Below are positions 1-5,433 of a stretch of DNA of 7,011 nt, piece by piece (the stretch's first letter is position 1; every line of letters begins with the position of its first letter). Origin of the DNA: Burkholderiales bacterium (lineage in GTDB: Bacteria > Pseudomonadota > Gammaproteobacteria > Burkholderiales > Burkholderiaceae_E). The stretch covers positions 979,964-986,974 of the forward strand of contig CP070753.1 of NCBI GenBank assembly GCA_020348765.1, written 5' to 3'. The notes under the pieces were generated by a model, which was given only the letters and a program-made list of their open reading frames with translations, was not told the origin of the DNA and did not search any database. A program made the position numbers and the translations under genes.

Positions 1-531
1 AGCGCTGGCCTCGCTACCGATCCCGGGTCCGGAGCGCGCGGCCCTGGAAGTGCCGGTGGTGCCCGACCTGGCGGCCGGTTCGCGGTTTTCTGCCCGGTCC
101 GGCGCGGCGTCGGCCGGCTGCGGCGCGGCGGCGCCGCTCGGCGCCGCACCGTCGCGGTCTCGACCCGGCTCGCCCGATGGTCCCGGTTCGGCCCGATCGT
201 GCATGGCGCCGGGGGCGGGCGCTTCGTGCGACGGTGCAGCCCCCGGGGCCGCACCCTGCGCGGCTGCAGTGCCGGCAGCCACGGCCTCGCCGAAAGCCTG
301 CATGTTGGCCAGCGCCACACGCTGCATCTCGAGCGCCTGCACCGAACTGCGCAGCATCGCCAGGTTCATGTTCAGCCACTGCTCGACCGTGCGCAGATCG
401 GCAATGCGCTTGTCCAGCTCGTTCAGGTCGATGGTCGGCGCAAGCCCGGATGGCAGACTCAGGTGGGTCCAGGCCTTGCGCATCATGTCCATCGTCTCGA
501 GCATCGCGCCCATGCCGAGCTGGTCTGTCAT
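1..531 (-). CDS. phaM: PhaM-like polyhydroxyalkanoate granule-associated protein, C-terminus beyond the left edge
   Basis: The reading frame opens at an ATG at 529-531 (complement) and continues for 177 codons to the window edge without a stop, so the C-terminus is missing. A GGAG 7 nt upstream (complement of 539-542) supports this start. Residues 35-80 carry the hallmark of the family: a helical segment with NELDKRIADLRTVEQWLNMN, then LAMLRSSVQALEMQR and an ANMQAFG tail. This closely matches what I remember of PhaM from Ralstonia eutropha and other Burkholderiales. There PhaM activates PHB synthase PhaC and tethers granules to the nucleoid. After about residue 85 the protein becomes Ala/Pro/Gly-rich and is probably disordered. 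The Lys/Ala/Pro repeats that bind DNA in the R. eutropha protein are not visible, but they would lie at the far C-terminus, outside the window. It follows the crotonase gene after 75 nt and may be a separate unit. Seen: helix motif and start. Known: family role. Inferred: same role here. Confidence 0.85.
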   Translation of the reverse strand, partial: MTDQLGMGAMLETMDMMRKAWTHLSLPSGLAPTIDLNELDKRIADLRTVEQWLNMNLAMLRSSVQALEMQRVALANMQAFGEAVAAGTAAAQGAAPGAAPSHEAPAPGAMHDRAEPGPSGEPGRDRDGAAPSGAAAPQPADAAPDRAENREPAARSGTTGTSRAARSGPGIGSEASA

Positions 532-606
532 CTCGCGGCTCCGCAGCGGCTTCGAACCACCGATATCACGATAACAGATCGCCGCTTGCGAGGCGCGATC
601 GCCCGT

Positions 607-1497
607 CTAGAACGGCGAGTGATCTGAGAACCGGGCGGGTCGCTTCTCGCGCAACGAGTCGATGCCCTCGCGCACGTCCGGGCCGGAAAAGCCCAGGAAC
701 TCGAGCGCCAGCGACGTGTCGAAGCTGGGCCCGGCCAGGCGCAACCAGTTGTTCAGCGCGTACTTGGTCCAGCGGATCGCGGTCTGCGATCCGGTGGCCA
801 GGCGCTGCGCGATCTCGAACGCGCGTGGCACGACCTCGGCTTCGTCCAGCGCCAGCGACACCAGCCCGATGCGCTCGGCCTCCTCGCCGGAGACCGGGTC
901 GCACAGCAGCAGGTAGTACTTGGCTTTCGCCATGCCGCACAGCAGCGGCCAGACGATCGCGGCATGGTCGCCGGCGGCCACCCCCAGGCGCGTGTGCCCG
1001 TCGATGATGCGGGCGTCCCTGGCGGCGATCGAGATGTCGGCCAGCAGCCCGATCACCAGGCCGGCGCCCACCGCCGGTCCGTGCATCGCGGACACGATCG
1101 GCTTGCCGCAGTTGATGACGTTGTAGACCAGGTCGCGCGCCTCGCGCCAGACCCGGGCGCGCAGCTCGAAATCGGTCGTCATCGCCTCGACCATGCCCAG
1201 GTCGCCGCCGGCGGAGAAGCCCTTGCCCTCGCCCCGGATCACGACCGCCCGAGTCTGCGGGTCGCGGTCGACGTCGCGCCAGACATCGGCCATCTCGGCA
1301 TGCATGCGCGCGTCGGCGGTCGCAAGGCCGCCGGCGCGCTTCGCTCCCATCACGATCTCGAGCACGCCGTGCGGATGGCGCGCGAACGCCAGCGATCGGT
1401 AGCGCGCCCCGTAGTCCACCGACTCGTGCTCATCTGCGGCCGCGGCCGCGGCCGCGTCGGGCGCGGCCGGCTGCGGATCTCGTTCAATCGGGCTCAT
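607..1497 (-). CDS. Enoyl-CoA hydratase/isomerase (crotonase) family protein with non-canonical active site
   Basis: This 296-aa protein begins at the ATG at 1495-1497 (complement). A strong GGAGG (complement of 1506-1510) lies 8 nt upstream, inside the preceding gene. Its start overlaps that gene's stop as ATGA, so translational coupling is likely. The crotonase fold is clear. An oxyanion-hole segment [10 protein letters not shown] lies at 91-100, a second one HGPAVGAGL at 139-147, then LLADISIAA at 151-159 and EEAERIGLV at 205-213. Crotonases bind acyl-CoA thioesters and hydrate, isomerise, hydrolyse or decarboxylate them in the cytoplasm. By eye, the two glutamates of classical enoyl-CoA hydratase fall on His168 and Tyr194. 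Asp178 in the AGDHAA motif is a possible acid/base. Hydratase activity therefore should not be assumed. The N-terminal 25 residues include an Ala run (15-21) and are probably disordered. Pairing with the FAH-family gene suggests an aromatic or branched-chain catabolic step. The substrate is unknown. Confidence 0.92.
   Translation of the reverse strand: MSPIERDPQPAAPDAAAAAAADEHESVDYGARYRSLAFARHPHGVLEIVMGAKRAGGLATADARMHAEMADVWRDVDRDPQTRAVVIRGEGKGFSAGGDLGMVEAMTTDFELRARVWREARDLVYNVINCGKPIVSAMHGPAVGAGLVIGLLADISIAARDARIIDGHTRLGVAAGDHAAIVWPLLCGMAKAKYYLLLCDPVSGEEAERIGLVSLALDEAEVVPRAFEIAQRLATGSQTAIRWTKYALNNWLRLAGPSFDTSLALEFLGFSGPDVREGIDSLREKRPARFSDHSPF
1435..1456. repeat. Short GCGGCC hexamer repeat encoding an alanine run
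   Basis: Three perfect GCGGCC hexamers at 1436-1453 are followed by a partial copy (GCG). In the crotonase gene this encodes Ala15 to Ala21. Such a run is prone to replication slippage in multiples of three. It sits in the probably disordered N-terminal tail, so length changes should be tolerated. Confidence 0.8.
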
Positions 1498-2498
1498 TCC
1501 GGATTCCTCCCCTGCTGCGCCGCTGCCACGACGCGCTGCTCGATCGCTCCGAACAGCGACTGACCGATGACGTCGAACATCTCGATGCGAACCGTGTCGC
1601 CGAAGCGCATGAACCCGGTCGAGACGGTGCCGGCTTCGATGATCTCGAGCGCGCGCTTTTCGGCGATGCAGGCATAGCCCCGGGAGAGGTCGCGGTTGGA
1701 CACCGTGCCCGAGCCCACGATCGAGCCGGCACGGGCGTGCCGGGTCCTGACCATGTGCGCGATCAACTCGCCGAAGTCGAACGCCATGTCGGTGCCCGCC
1801 TCTGCGGTGCAAACGCGCGTGCCGTTCCAGTGCACCCGCAGCGCCGCGTGCGCACGCCCGCCGCGCCAGCCGTCACCGATCTCGTCCGGCGTGATCGCCA
1901 CCGGCGCGAATGCGGTCGCCGGCTTGGACTGGAAGAAGCCGAACCCTTTTGCGAGCTCGTCTGGCACCAGGTTGCGCAGTGTCCAGTCGTTGAGCAGCAC
2001 CAGCAGCCGGATGTGCTCGCGGCACTCGCGTGCACTCGCGCCCATCGCCACGTCGTCGATCACCGCGGCCAGTTCGGCCTCGAAGTCGATGCCCCACTGC
2101 TCGTCGCCGAACGGTGCATCCTCGGTCGGACCCAGGAACGCGTCCGACCCACCCTGGTAGATCAGCAGCGCGTCGCCGCCCGGTTCGGGGAGTGCGCCCC
2201 CCCGCGCTCGGCGCACGCGCTCGGCATGCGTCGGATAGGCCGAGGCATCGGCCCACTGGAACGCCCTCGGAAGCGGCGCCATGCACTGGCTCGGGTCGAA
2301 AGCGAACGCGTGACGGGCCTTGCCGCCGTTGAGCGTTTCGTACAGGTCGCCGAGTTGCGGGCCGATGAAGGGCCAGTCGTCGAGCGCGCGCTGCAGGGTC
2401 GGCGCGATCGCGGTCGCGAAGTGCGCGCTCTGCATGTCGCGGGACACGACCATCAGCTGGCCGTCGCGCGAGCCGTCCCGGAAGCTGGCCAGTTTCAT
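1494..2498 (-). CDS. Fumarylacetoacetate hydrolase (FAH) family protein
   Basis: The protein is 334 aa, the usual size for this subgroup. It starts at the [14 protein letters not shown] motif typical of the N-terminal FAH domain. The frame is open further upstream (to 2606), but that extension is Arg/Pro-rich and unlike the family. No Shine-Dalgarno sequence is visible before this ATG. The catalytic FAH domain follows from about residue 110. It shows [11 protein letters not shown] (114-124) and [10 protein letters not shown] (135-144), where Glu140 and Glu142 are the likely metal ligands. Next come LLNDWTLRN (168-176) with Asp171 as a further ligand, then [14 protein letters not shown] (184-197) and [13 protein letters not shown] (258-270). 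Relatives are Mg/Mn-dependent hydrolases, decarboxylases or isomerases acting on 1,3-diketo or 2-oxo acids. True fumarylacetoacetase in tyrosine breakdown is only one possibility, and no homogentisate pathway genes are nearby. It heads a coupled unit with the crotonase. Confidence 0.94.
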   Translation of the reverse strand: MKLASFRDGSRDGQLMVVSRDMQSAHFATAIAPTLQRALDDWPFIGPQLGDLYETLNGGKARHAFAFDPSQCMAPLPRAFQWADASAYPTHAERVRRARGGALPEPGGDALLIYQGGSDAFLGPTEDAPFGDEQWGIDFEAELAAVIDDVAMGASARECREHIRLLVLLNDWTLRNLVPDELAKGFGFFQSKPATAFAPVAITPDEIGDGWRGGRAHAALRVHWNGTRVCTAEAGTDMAFDFGELIAHMVRTRHARAGSIVGSGTVSNRDLSRGYACIAEKRALEIIEAGTVSTGFMRFGDTVRIEMFDVIGQSLFGAIEQRVVAAAQQGRNPE

Positions 2499-2505
2499 GC
2501 GCGCG

Positions 2506-2511
2506 AACATA
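2506..2511 (-). promoter_or_regulatory. Possible -10 element for the FAH/crotonase unit, perhaps leaderless
   Basis: The complement reads TATGTT, four of six matches to the sigma70 -10 consensus. It ends 7 nt before the chosen FAH start, so transcription would begin at or next to the ATG. That would fit the absence of a Shine-Dalgarno sequence. No convincing -35 box is seen at the expected spacing, so this is a weak call. Confidence 0.25.
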
Positions 2512-2562
2512 GCACAGCGCCGATCGCCCACGAGCCGCGGCGGATCCGCTAAAGTGAACGGC

Positions 2563-2576
2563 GCGGGCCGGCCCGC
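2563..2576. repeat. 14-bp perfect palindrome in the divergent intergenic region
   Basis: GCGGGCCGGCCCGC is its own reverse complement. It lies between the divergent FAH and CoA-binding genes, 8 to 21 bp downstream of a weak plus-strand -10-like TAAAGT (2550-2555). It could be an operator overlapping a start site. In such GC-rich DNA it could also be chance. Confidence 0.45.
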
Positions 2577-2627
2577 TCGGGTGCCGCGGCGCGCCGATGC
2601 CCGCACGCGAGCGGCCTGACGCCGGGC

Positions 2628-2646
2628 CGGTTCGCCGATCGAACCG
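2628..2646 (+). promoter_or_regulatory. Inverted repeat upstream of the CoA-binding protein gene, possible operator or leader hairpin
   Basis: CGGTTCG and CGAACCG form a perfect 7-bp inverted repeat around a 5-nt centre (CCGAT). It ends 28 nt before the ATG at 2675. A third CGAACC copy follows at 2656-2661. The arrangement would suit a dimeric regulator or an mRNA hairpin controlling the CoA-binding/metY operon. No riboswitch structure was recognised. Confidence 0.35.
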
Positions 2647-2674
2647 ACTTCGTACCGAACCTGCCGTCGAGGCC

Positions 2675-3145
2675 ATGTCAGACATCGAGACCCTGCGCCG
2701 CATCCTTGCGACGGCTCGCACCATCGCAGTGGTGGGCCTTTCGGCCGAGTGGTACCGGCCCAGCTATTTCGCGGCCAAGTACATGCAGGAGCACGGCTAC
2801 CGGGTCGTTCCGGTCAATCCGCGCTACGCCGAGATCCTGGGCGAGAAGTGCTACGCGTCGCTGGACGAGGTCCCGGTGCCGGTGGACATCGTCGACGTGT
2901 TCCGCAAGCCACAGGACGTGCCGCCGATCGCGAGTCAGGCGGTGGCGATCGGCGCCAAGTGCCTGTGGCAGCAACTCGGTGTCGCCAATGCCGAAGCCGA
3001 CCGGATCGCGCGCGAGCACGGCATGGATTCGGTCATGGACCGCTGCGTCAAGATCGAGCATGCGCGGCTGTTCGGCGGGCTCAACTGGGCCGGCGTCAAC
3101 ACGCGGGTGATCTCGGCCAAGCGCCCGCGCTGGCTGTCGTACTGA
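2675..3145 (+). CDS. Small CoA-binding protein, YccU type (CoA_binding_2)
   Basis: This is a 156-aa, single-domain Rossmann-like protein. It carries the whole motif series of the YccU-type family. IAVVGLS (17-23) is the nucleotide-binding loop, followed by GYRVVPVNPR (41-50), DIVDVFRKP (71-79), KCLWQQLGV (95-103) and DRCVKIEH (122-129). Family members resemble the CoA-binding domain of succinyl-CoA synthetase and bind CoA, but have no established cellular function. The start is chosen at MSDIETLRRI because homologues begin just before the helix preceding IAVVG. A GAGG (2669-2672) is only 2 nt from this ATG, so the ribosome site is poor. The frame is open back to 2597, but that extension is Arg-rich and looks non-coding. 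The next gene, metY, follows after 9 nt on the same strand. This suggests co-expression and a possible link to sulfur amino acid or acetyl-CoA metabolism. That link is inference. Confidence 0.93.
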   Translation: MSDIETLRRILATARTIAVVGLSAEWYRPSYFAAKYMQEHGYRVVPVNPRYAEILGEKCYASLDEVPVPVDIVDVFRKPQDVPPIASQAVAIGAKCLWQQLGVANAEADRIAREHGMDSVMDRCVKIEHARLFGGLNWAGVNTRVISAKRPRWLSY

Positions 3146-3154
3146 GGGGCGCGC

Positions 3155-4441
3155 ATGGCAGATCGCGAATTCGGCATCGAGACGCTGTGCCTGCACGCCG
3201 GGCAGATTCCTGATCCGGCCACCGGCGCGCGTGCCGCGCCGATCTACCAGACTGCTGCCTACGTGTTAGATTCGGCCGACCATGCGGCCAGCCTGTTCAA
3301 CCTGCAGACCTTCGGCAACGTCTACTCGCGGCTGTCGAATCCGACCGTCGCGGTGCTCGAAGAGCGAATCGCGGCGCTCGAGGGCGGGCGCGCGGCGGTC
3401 GCGGCCGCCAGCGGCATGGCCGCCGAAATGCTCGCGCTGCTGACGCTGATGCAGCAGGGCGACCACATGATCGCGGCCAGCACGCTGTACGGCGGCAGCG
3501 TGTCCCAGTTCGGAGTGACCTTCGAGCGCTTCGGCATCGACTGCAGCTTCGTCGACCCGGACGAGCCGCAGAATTTCCGCGACGCGCTGCGACCGCAGAC
3601 CAAGGCGATCTTCGTCGAGACGATCGCCAACCCGCGCCTGAACGTGGTCGACATCGCGGCGCTGGCCGACATCGCGCGCGGTCACGGCATTCCGCTCGTG
3701 ATCGACAACACGCTCGCCTCGCCGTACCTGTGCCGGCCGATCGAGCACGGTGCCGACCTCGTCGTGCATTCGGTGACCAAGTACCTCGGTGGCCATGGCA
3801 CGACGCTGGGCGGCGTGGTCGTCGAGTCGGGCAAGTTCCCGTGGGACAACGGCAAGTTCCCGCAGATGGTCGAGCCGTCCAGGGGCTATCACGGGGTGCG
3901 CTTCTACGAGACCTTCGGTGACTTCGGCTTCACGATGAAGGCACGGATGGAGACGCTGCGCACGCTCGGTCCGGCGCTGGCGCCGGTGTCGGCCTGGCTG
4001 CTGTTGCAGGGCATCGAGACCCTGCACGTGCGCATGGACCGGCACGTGGTCAACGCGCAGCGGGTCGCAGAGCATCTGGCGGCCCACCCGGCGGTGGCAT
4101 GGGTCAACTACCCGGGGCTGGCCTCGAGCCCTTATCACGCGCTGGCGAAGCGCTACCTGCCGCGGGGCGCCGGCGGCATCCTGTCGTTCGGCGTGCGCGG
4201 CGGCGCGGCCGCCGGCGAGCGCTTCATCGAGGCCGCAACCTTCATGAGCCACCTGGCCAACGTCGGCGATGCGAAGACGCTGGTGATCCACCCGGCCTCG
4301 ACCACGCACCGGCAGCTTTCGGCCGAAGAGCAGGCGCGTGCCGGCGTGCCGCCGGACCTGATCCGGCTGTCGATCGGCCTGGAGTCGATCGACGACATCC
4401 TGTGGGACATCGACCAGGCGCTGGCGCGATCCCAGGCCTGA
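3155..4441 (+). CDS. metY: O-acetylhomoserine sulfhydrylase (aminocarboxypropyltransferase), PLP enzyme
   Basis: The 428-aa protein has the normal family length and belongs to the Cys/Met-metabolism PLP enzymes (fold type I). It would convert O-acetylhomoserine and sulfide to homocysteine and acetate, the direct-sulfhydrylation route to methionine, in the cytoplasm. Visible hallmarks are TLCLHAGQ (10-17), YSRLSNPT (57-64), SGMAAEML (86-93), TLYGGS (110-115) and [13 protein letters not shown] (183-195). Asp184 should contact the pyridine nitrogen. [14 protein letters not shown] (203-216) holds Lys209, which should form the Schiff base. IRLSIGLE (403-410) holds the substrate-carboxylate arginine, Arg404. 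The insertion with FPWDNGKFP (228-236) is typical of MetY rather than MetB, MetC or MetZ. A GAGGGG at 3144-3149 stands 5 nt before the ATG and fixes the start. It is the second gene of an operon with the CoA-binding protein. The stop codon lies within the first unit of a 17-bp tandem repeat. Confidence 0.96.
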   Translation: MADREFGIETLCLHAGQIPDPATGARAAPIYQTAAYVLDSADHAASLFNLQTFGNVYSRLSNPTVAVLEERIAALEGGRAAVAAASGMAAEMLALLTLMQQGDHMIAASTLYGGSVSQFGVTFERFGIDCSFVDPDEPQNFRDALRPQTKAIFVETIANPRLNVVDIAALADIARGHGIPLVIDNTLASPYLCRPIEHGADLVVHSVTKYLGGHGTTLGGVVVESGKFPWDNGKFPQMVEPSRGYHGVRFYETFGDFGFTMKARMETLRTLGPALAPVSAWLLLQGIETLHVRMDRHVVNAQRVAEHLAAHPAVAWVNYPGLASSPYHALAKRYLPRGAGGILSFGVRGGAAAGERFIEAATFMSHLANVGDAKTLVIHPASTTHRQLSAEEQARAGVPPDLIRLSIGLESIDDILWDIDQALARSQA

Positions 4442-4513
4442 GCCGTCGGAGGCGCCGAGCCGTCGGAGGCGCCGAGCCGTCGGAGGCGCCGAGCCGTCGA
4501 TGGCGCTGAGCCG
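4440..4513. repeat. 17-bp tandem repeat, about 4.4 units, starting on the metY stop codon
   Basis: The unit GAGCCGTCGGAGGCGCC occurs three times without error (4440-4456, 4457-4473, 4474-4490). A fourth copy has three changes (4491-4507), and GAGCCG begins a fifth (4508-4513). The first unit includes the last two bases of the metY TGA. The GGCGCC ends are self-complementary, so neighbouring units can pair as small hairpins with 11-nt loops. The copies abut without spacers, so this is not a CRISPR array. Seventeen is not a multiple of three, so the array is not a coding repeat. Confidence 0.95.
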
Positions 4514-4573
4514 CCCGGGGCCCGGGCCTTGGGGCCGGATCAAGCCGGGGCCAGGCCGATCCCGGGCCCGAGC

Positions 4574-4594
4574 AGGCCGCCGCGCCGGCGGCCT
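4574..4594 (+). terminator. GC-rich hairpin, probable terminator of the CoA-binding/metY operon
   Basis: AGGCCGCCG and CGGCGGCCT form a perfect 9-bp stem with a 3-nt loop (CGC), 133 nt after the metY stop. The following TTCGTGTCT is only moderately T-rich, so it is weaker than the hairpin after the EF-hand gene. Its place between two plus-strand units supports a terminator role. Confidence 0.5.
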
Positions 4595-4605
4595 TCGTGT
4601 CTGGA

Positions 4606-4632
4606 TGTAACAGCGGCTACGCCGGGTAAAAA
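4606..4632 (+). promoter_or_regulatory. Candidate promoter of the EF-hand gene
   Basis: TGTAAC (4606-4611) and TAAAAA (4627-4632) are separated by 15 nt in the only AT-richer patch before the EF-hand gene. TAAAAA matches four of six sigma70 -10 positions. TGTAAC is a poor sigma70 -35 but resembles the -35 of some ECF sigma factors. The leader to the ATG would be about 60 nt. The call rests on position and loose motif similarity only. Confidence 0.25.
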
Positions 4633-4686
4633 CGCTCGCGACCCGGATGGCGCGCGCGCATCATCAGCTCACACCACCGAGCCATG

Positions 4687-4692
4687 AAGGAG
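4687..4692 (+). promoter_or_regulatory. Ribosome binding site that decides the EF-hand start
   Basis: AAGGAG stands 6 nt before the ATG at 4699. A competing in-frame ATG at 4684 overlaps this site and has no Shine-Dalgarno sequence of its own. The 4699 start also gives a standard MRKT signal-peptide n-region. Confidence 0.85.
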
Positions 4693-4698
4693 CTCAAG

Positions 4699-5241
4699 AT
4701 GCGCAAGACCATGATCACCGCTTCCGTACTCGCAGCCATCGGCCTGGCGAGCGCCGTCGCACTCGCGGACGCGCCGCGCGGCTTCGGCCCGGGCGCCGGC
4801 CCCTGCCATGAACAGGGCCAGGGATACCAGGGCCAGGGATACGGAGGACACCATCACCATCGCTATTCCGACGAGCGCGGCGACTTCCAGGAGCGGATGA
4901 ACTGGCGTGCCGAGCGGCGGATGCAGCGCATGGACACGGATCGCGACGGCGTGCTCAGCCGCGAAGAGGCCGAGGCTGCCTACCAGGCGCACCTGCAGCG
5001 CGATGCCGAGCGTCACCAGCAGCGCATGCAGATGTTCAACCAGGCGGACACCGACGGCGACGGCAAGCTGTCGCGGGCCGAAATCGACACCTGGCGCGGC
5101 CAGATGCGCGAGCGCTTCGGCGATCGCATGTATCGGGGCTACCGCGACGGCGAGCGCTGGCAGCGCGGCCCGGGCGGGCCGAGGGCCCCCGCCGGGCAGG
5201 GCGAGACCAGTGACAGTGGCGCTTACGACTACGTATCCTGA
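4699..5241 (+). CDS. Exported EF-hand calcium-binding protein
   Basis: The 180-aa precursor starts with a signal peptide: basic MRKT, a hydrophobic stretch (about 5-20) and a likely ALA/DA cleavage after residue 23. The mature protein is therefore probably periplasmic. Two EF-hand loops are complete. Residues 79-90 (DTDRDGVLSREE) have Asp79, Asp81, Asp83, Ser87 and Glu90 at ligand positions. Residues 117-128 (DTDGDGKLSRAE) have Asp117, Asp119, Asp121, Ser125 and Glu128. Both should bind calcium. They are joined by a charged helix rich in Arg, Gln and Met. Before them, a Gly/Gln/Tyr-rich linker carries a duplicated QGQGY (39-48) and a four-histidine cluster (51-54) that could bind transition metals. 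Cys36 is the only cysteine, and there is no lipobox. Beyond calcium binding the role is unknown. It might be a sensor, buffer or envelope stress protein. The gene stands alone, with its own terminator 43 nt downstream. Confidence 0.9.
   Translation: MRKTMITASVLAAIGLASAVALADAPRGFGPGAGPCHEQGQGYQGQGYGGHHHHRYSDERGDFQERMNWRAERRMQRMDTDRDGVLSREEAEAAYQAHLQRDAERHQQRMQMFNQADTDGDGKLSRAEIDTWRGQMRERFGDRMYRGYRDGERWQRGPGGPRAPAGQGETSDSGAYDYVS
4813..4842. repeat. Perfect 15-bp tandem duplication inside the EF-hand gene
   Basis: CAGGGCCAGGGATAC occurs twice head to tail, at 4813-4827 and 4828-4842. It encodes QGQGY twice in the linker between the signal peptide and the His cluster. The exact nucleotide identity suggests a recent in-frame duplication. 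Confidence 0.95.
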
Positions 5242-5259
5242 AACCGGTCCGCCGAGAAT

Positions 5260-5277
5260 GCCGCCGGCCGCGGCGGC
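5260..5277. repeat. Auxiliary GC hairpin just before the terminator
   Basis: GCCGCCG and CGGCGGC form a 7-bp stem with a 4-nt loop, 6 nt before the terminator stem. It has no T-tract of its own. It might stabilise the 3' end of the EF-hand transcript together with the following hairpin. Confidence 0.4.
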
Positions 5278-5283
5278 GTTCGC

Positions 5284-5311
5284 ACCGGGAGCTGTCGCTC
5301 CCGGTTTTTTT
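5284..5311 (+). terminator. Strong intrinsic terminator after the EF-hand gene
   Basis: ACCGGGAGC and GCTCCCGGT form a perfect 9-bp stem around a TGTC loop. A run of seven T residues (5305-5311) and then ATTT follow. This is a textbook rho-independent terminator. It separates the EF-hand transcript from the exporter gene, which therefore needs its own promoter within 5312-5433. I see no clear promoter there. Confidence 0.95.
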
Positions 5312-5433
5312 ATTTGGCGCGCAGCCGGCGCTGCGCCCGCGTTGCGGTAGCCTTGCGGTGCTGGACGCGCTGACGAAGCGGTTGCGCCGATCGTGCGCCC
5401 GCGCAGCCGCGACCGGTTCGCGAGAGTCCGCGC

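Noticed and set aside
50..1007. Plus-strand open frames over the phaM and crotonase regions
   Set aside because: They are Ser/Arg/Ala-rich shadows without motifs, whereas the minus-strand frames encode recognisable PhaM and crotonase proteins.
1498..1812. N-terminal extension of the crotonase frame by 105 codons
   Set aside because: The extension overlaps the conserved C-terminal half of the FAH gene in another frame and is Arg/His-rich. The ATG at 1497 has a strong Shine-Dalgarno sequence.
2499..2606. Upstream start for the FAH gene
   Set aside because: The added 36 residues are Arg/Pro-rich and unlike the family, whose members begin at MKLAS. They also cover the divergent control region.
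2499..2674. SAM or SAH riboswitch before the metY operon
   Set aside because: Only simple inverted repeats are seen. I could not match the conserved cores of known SAM or SAH riboswitch classes, and the second gene, metY, is preceded by just 9 nt.
4440..4513. CRISPR array
   Set aside because: The units are 17 bp and directly adjacent with no spacers, and no cas genes are present.
3266..4543. A 425-codon minus-strand open frame opposite metY
   Set aside because: The encoded protein is Arg/His-rich with no recognisable motif, and it lies opposite a highly conserved metY.
4684..4698. Earlier ATG of the EF-hand gene
   Set aside because: It lies over the Shine-Dalgarno sequence of the 4699 start, has none of its own, and would place an acidic residue in the signal peptide n-region.
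5319..5336. GCGCAGC/GCTGCGC hairpin after the terminator as a minus-strand terminator
   Set aside because: It is followed on the minus strand by an A-rich, not T-rich, stretch, and there is no minus-strand gene to its right.
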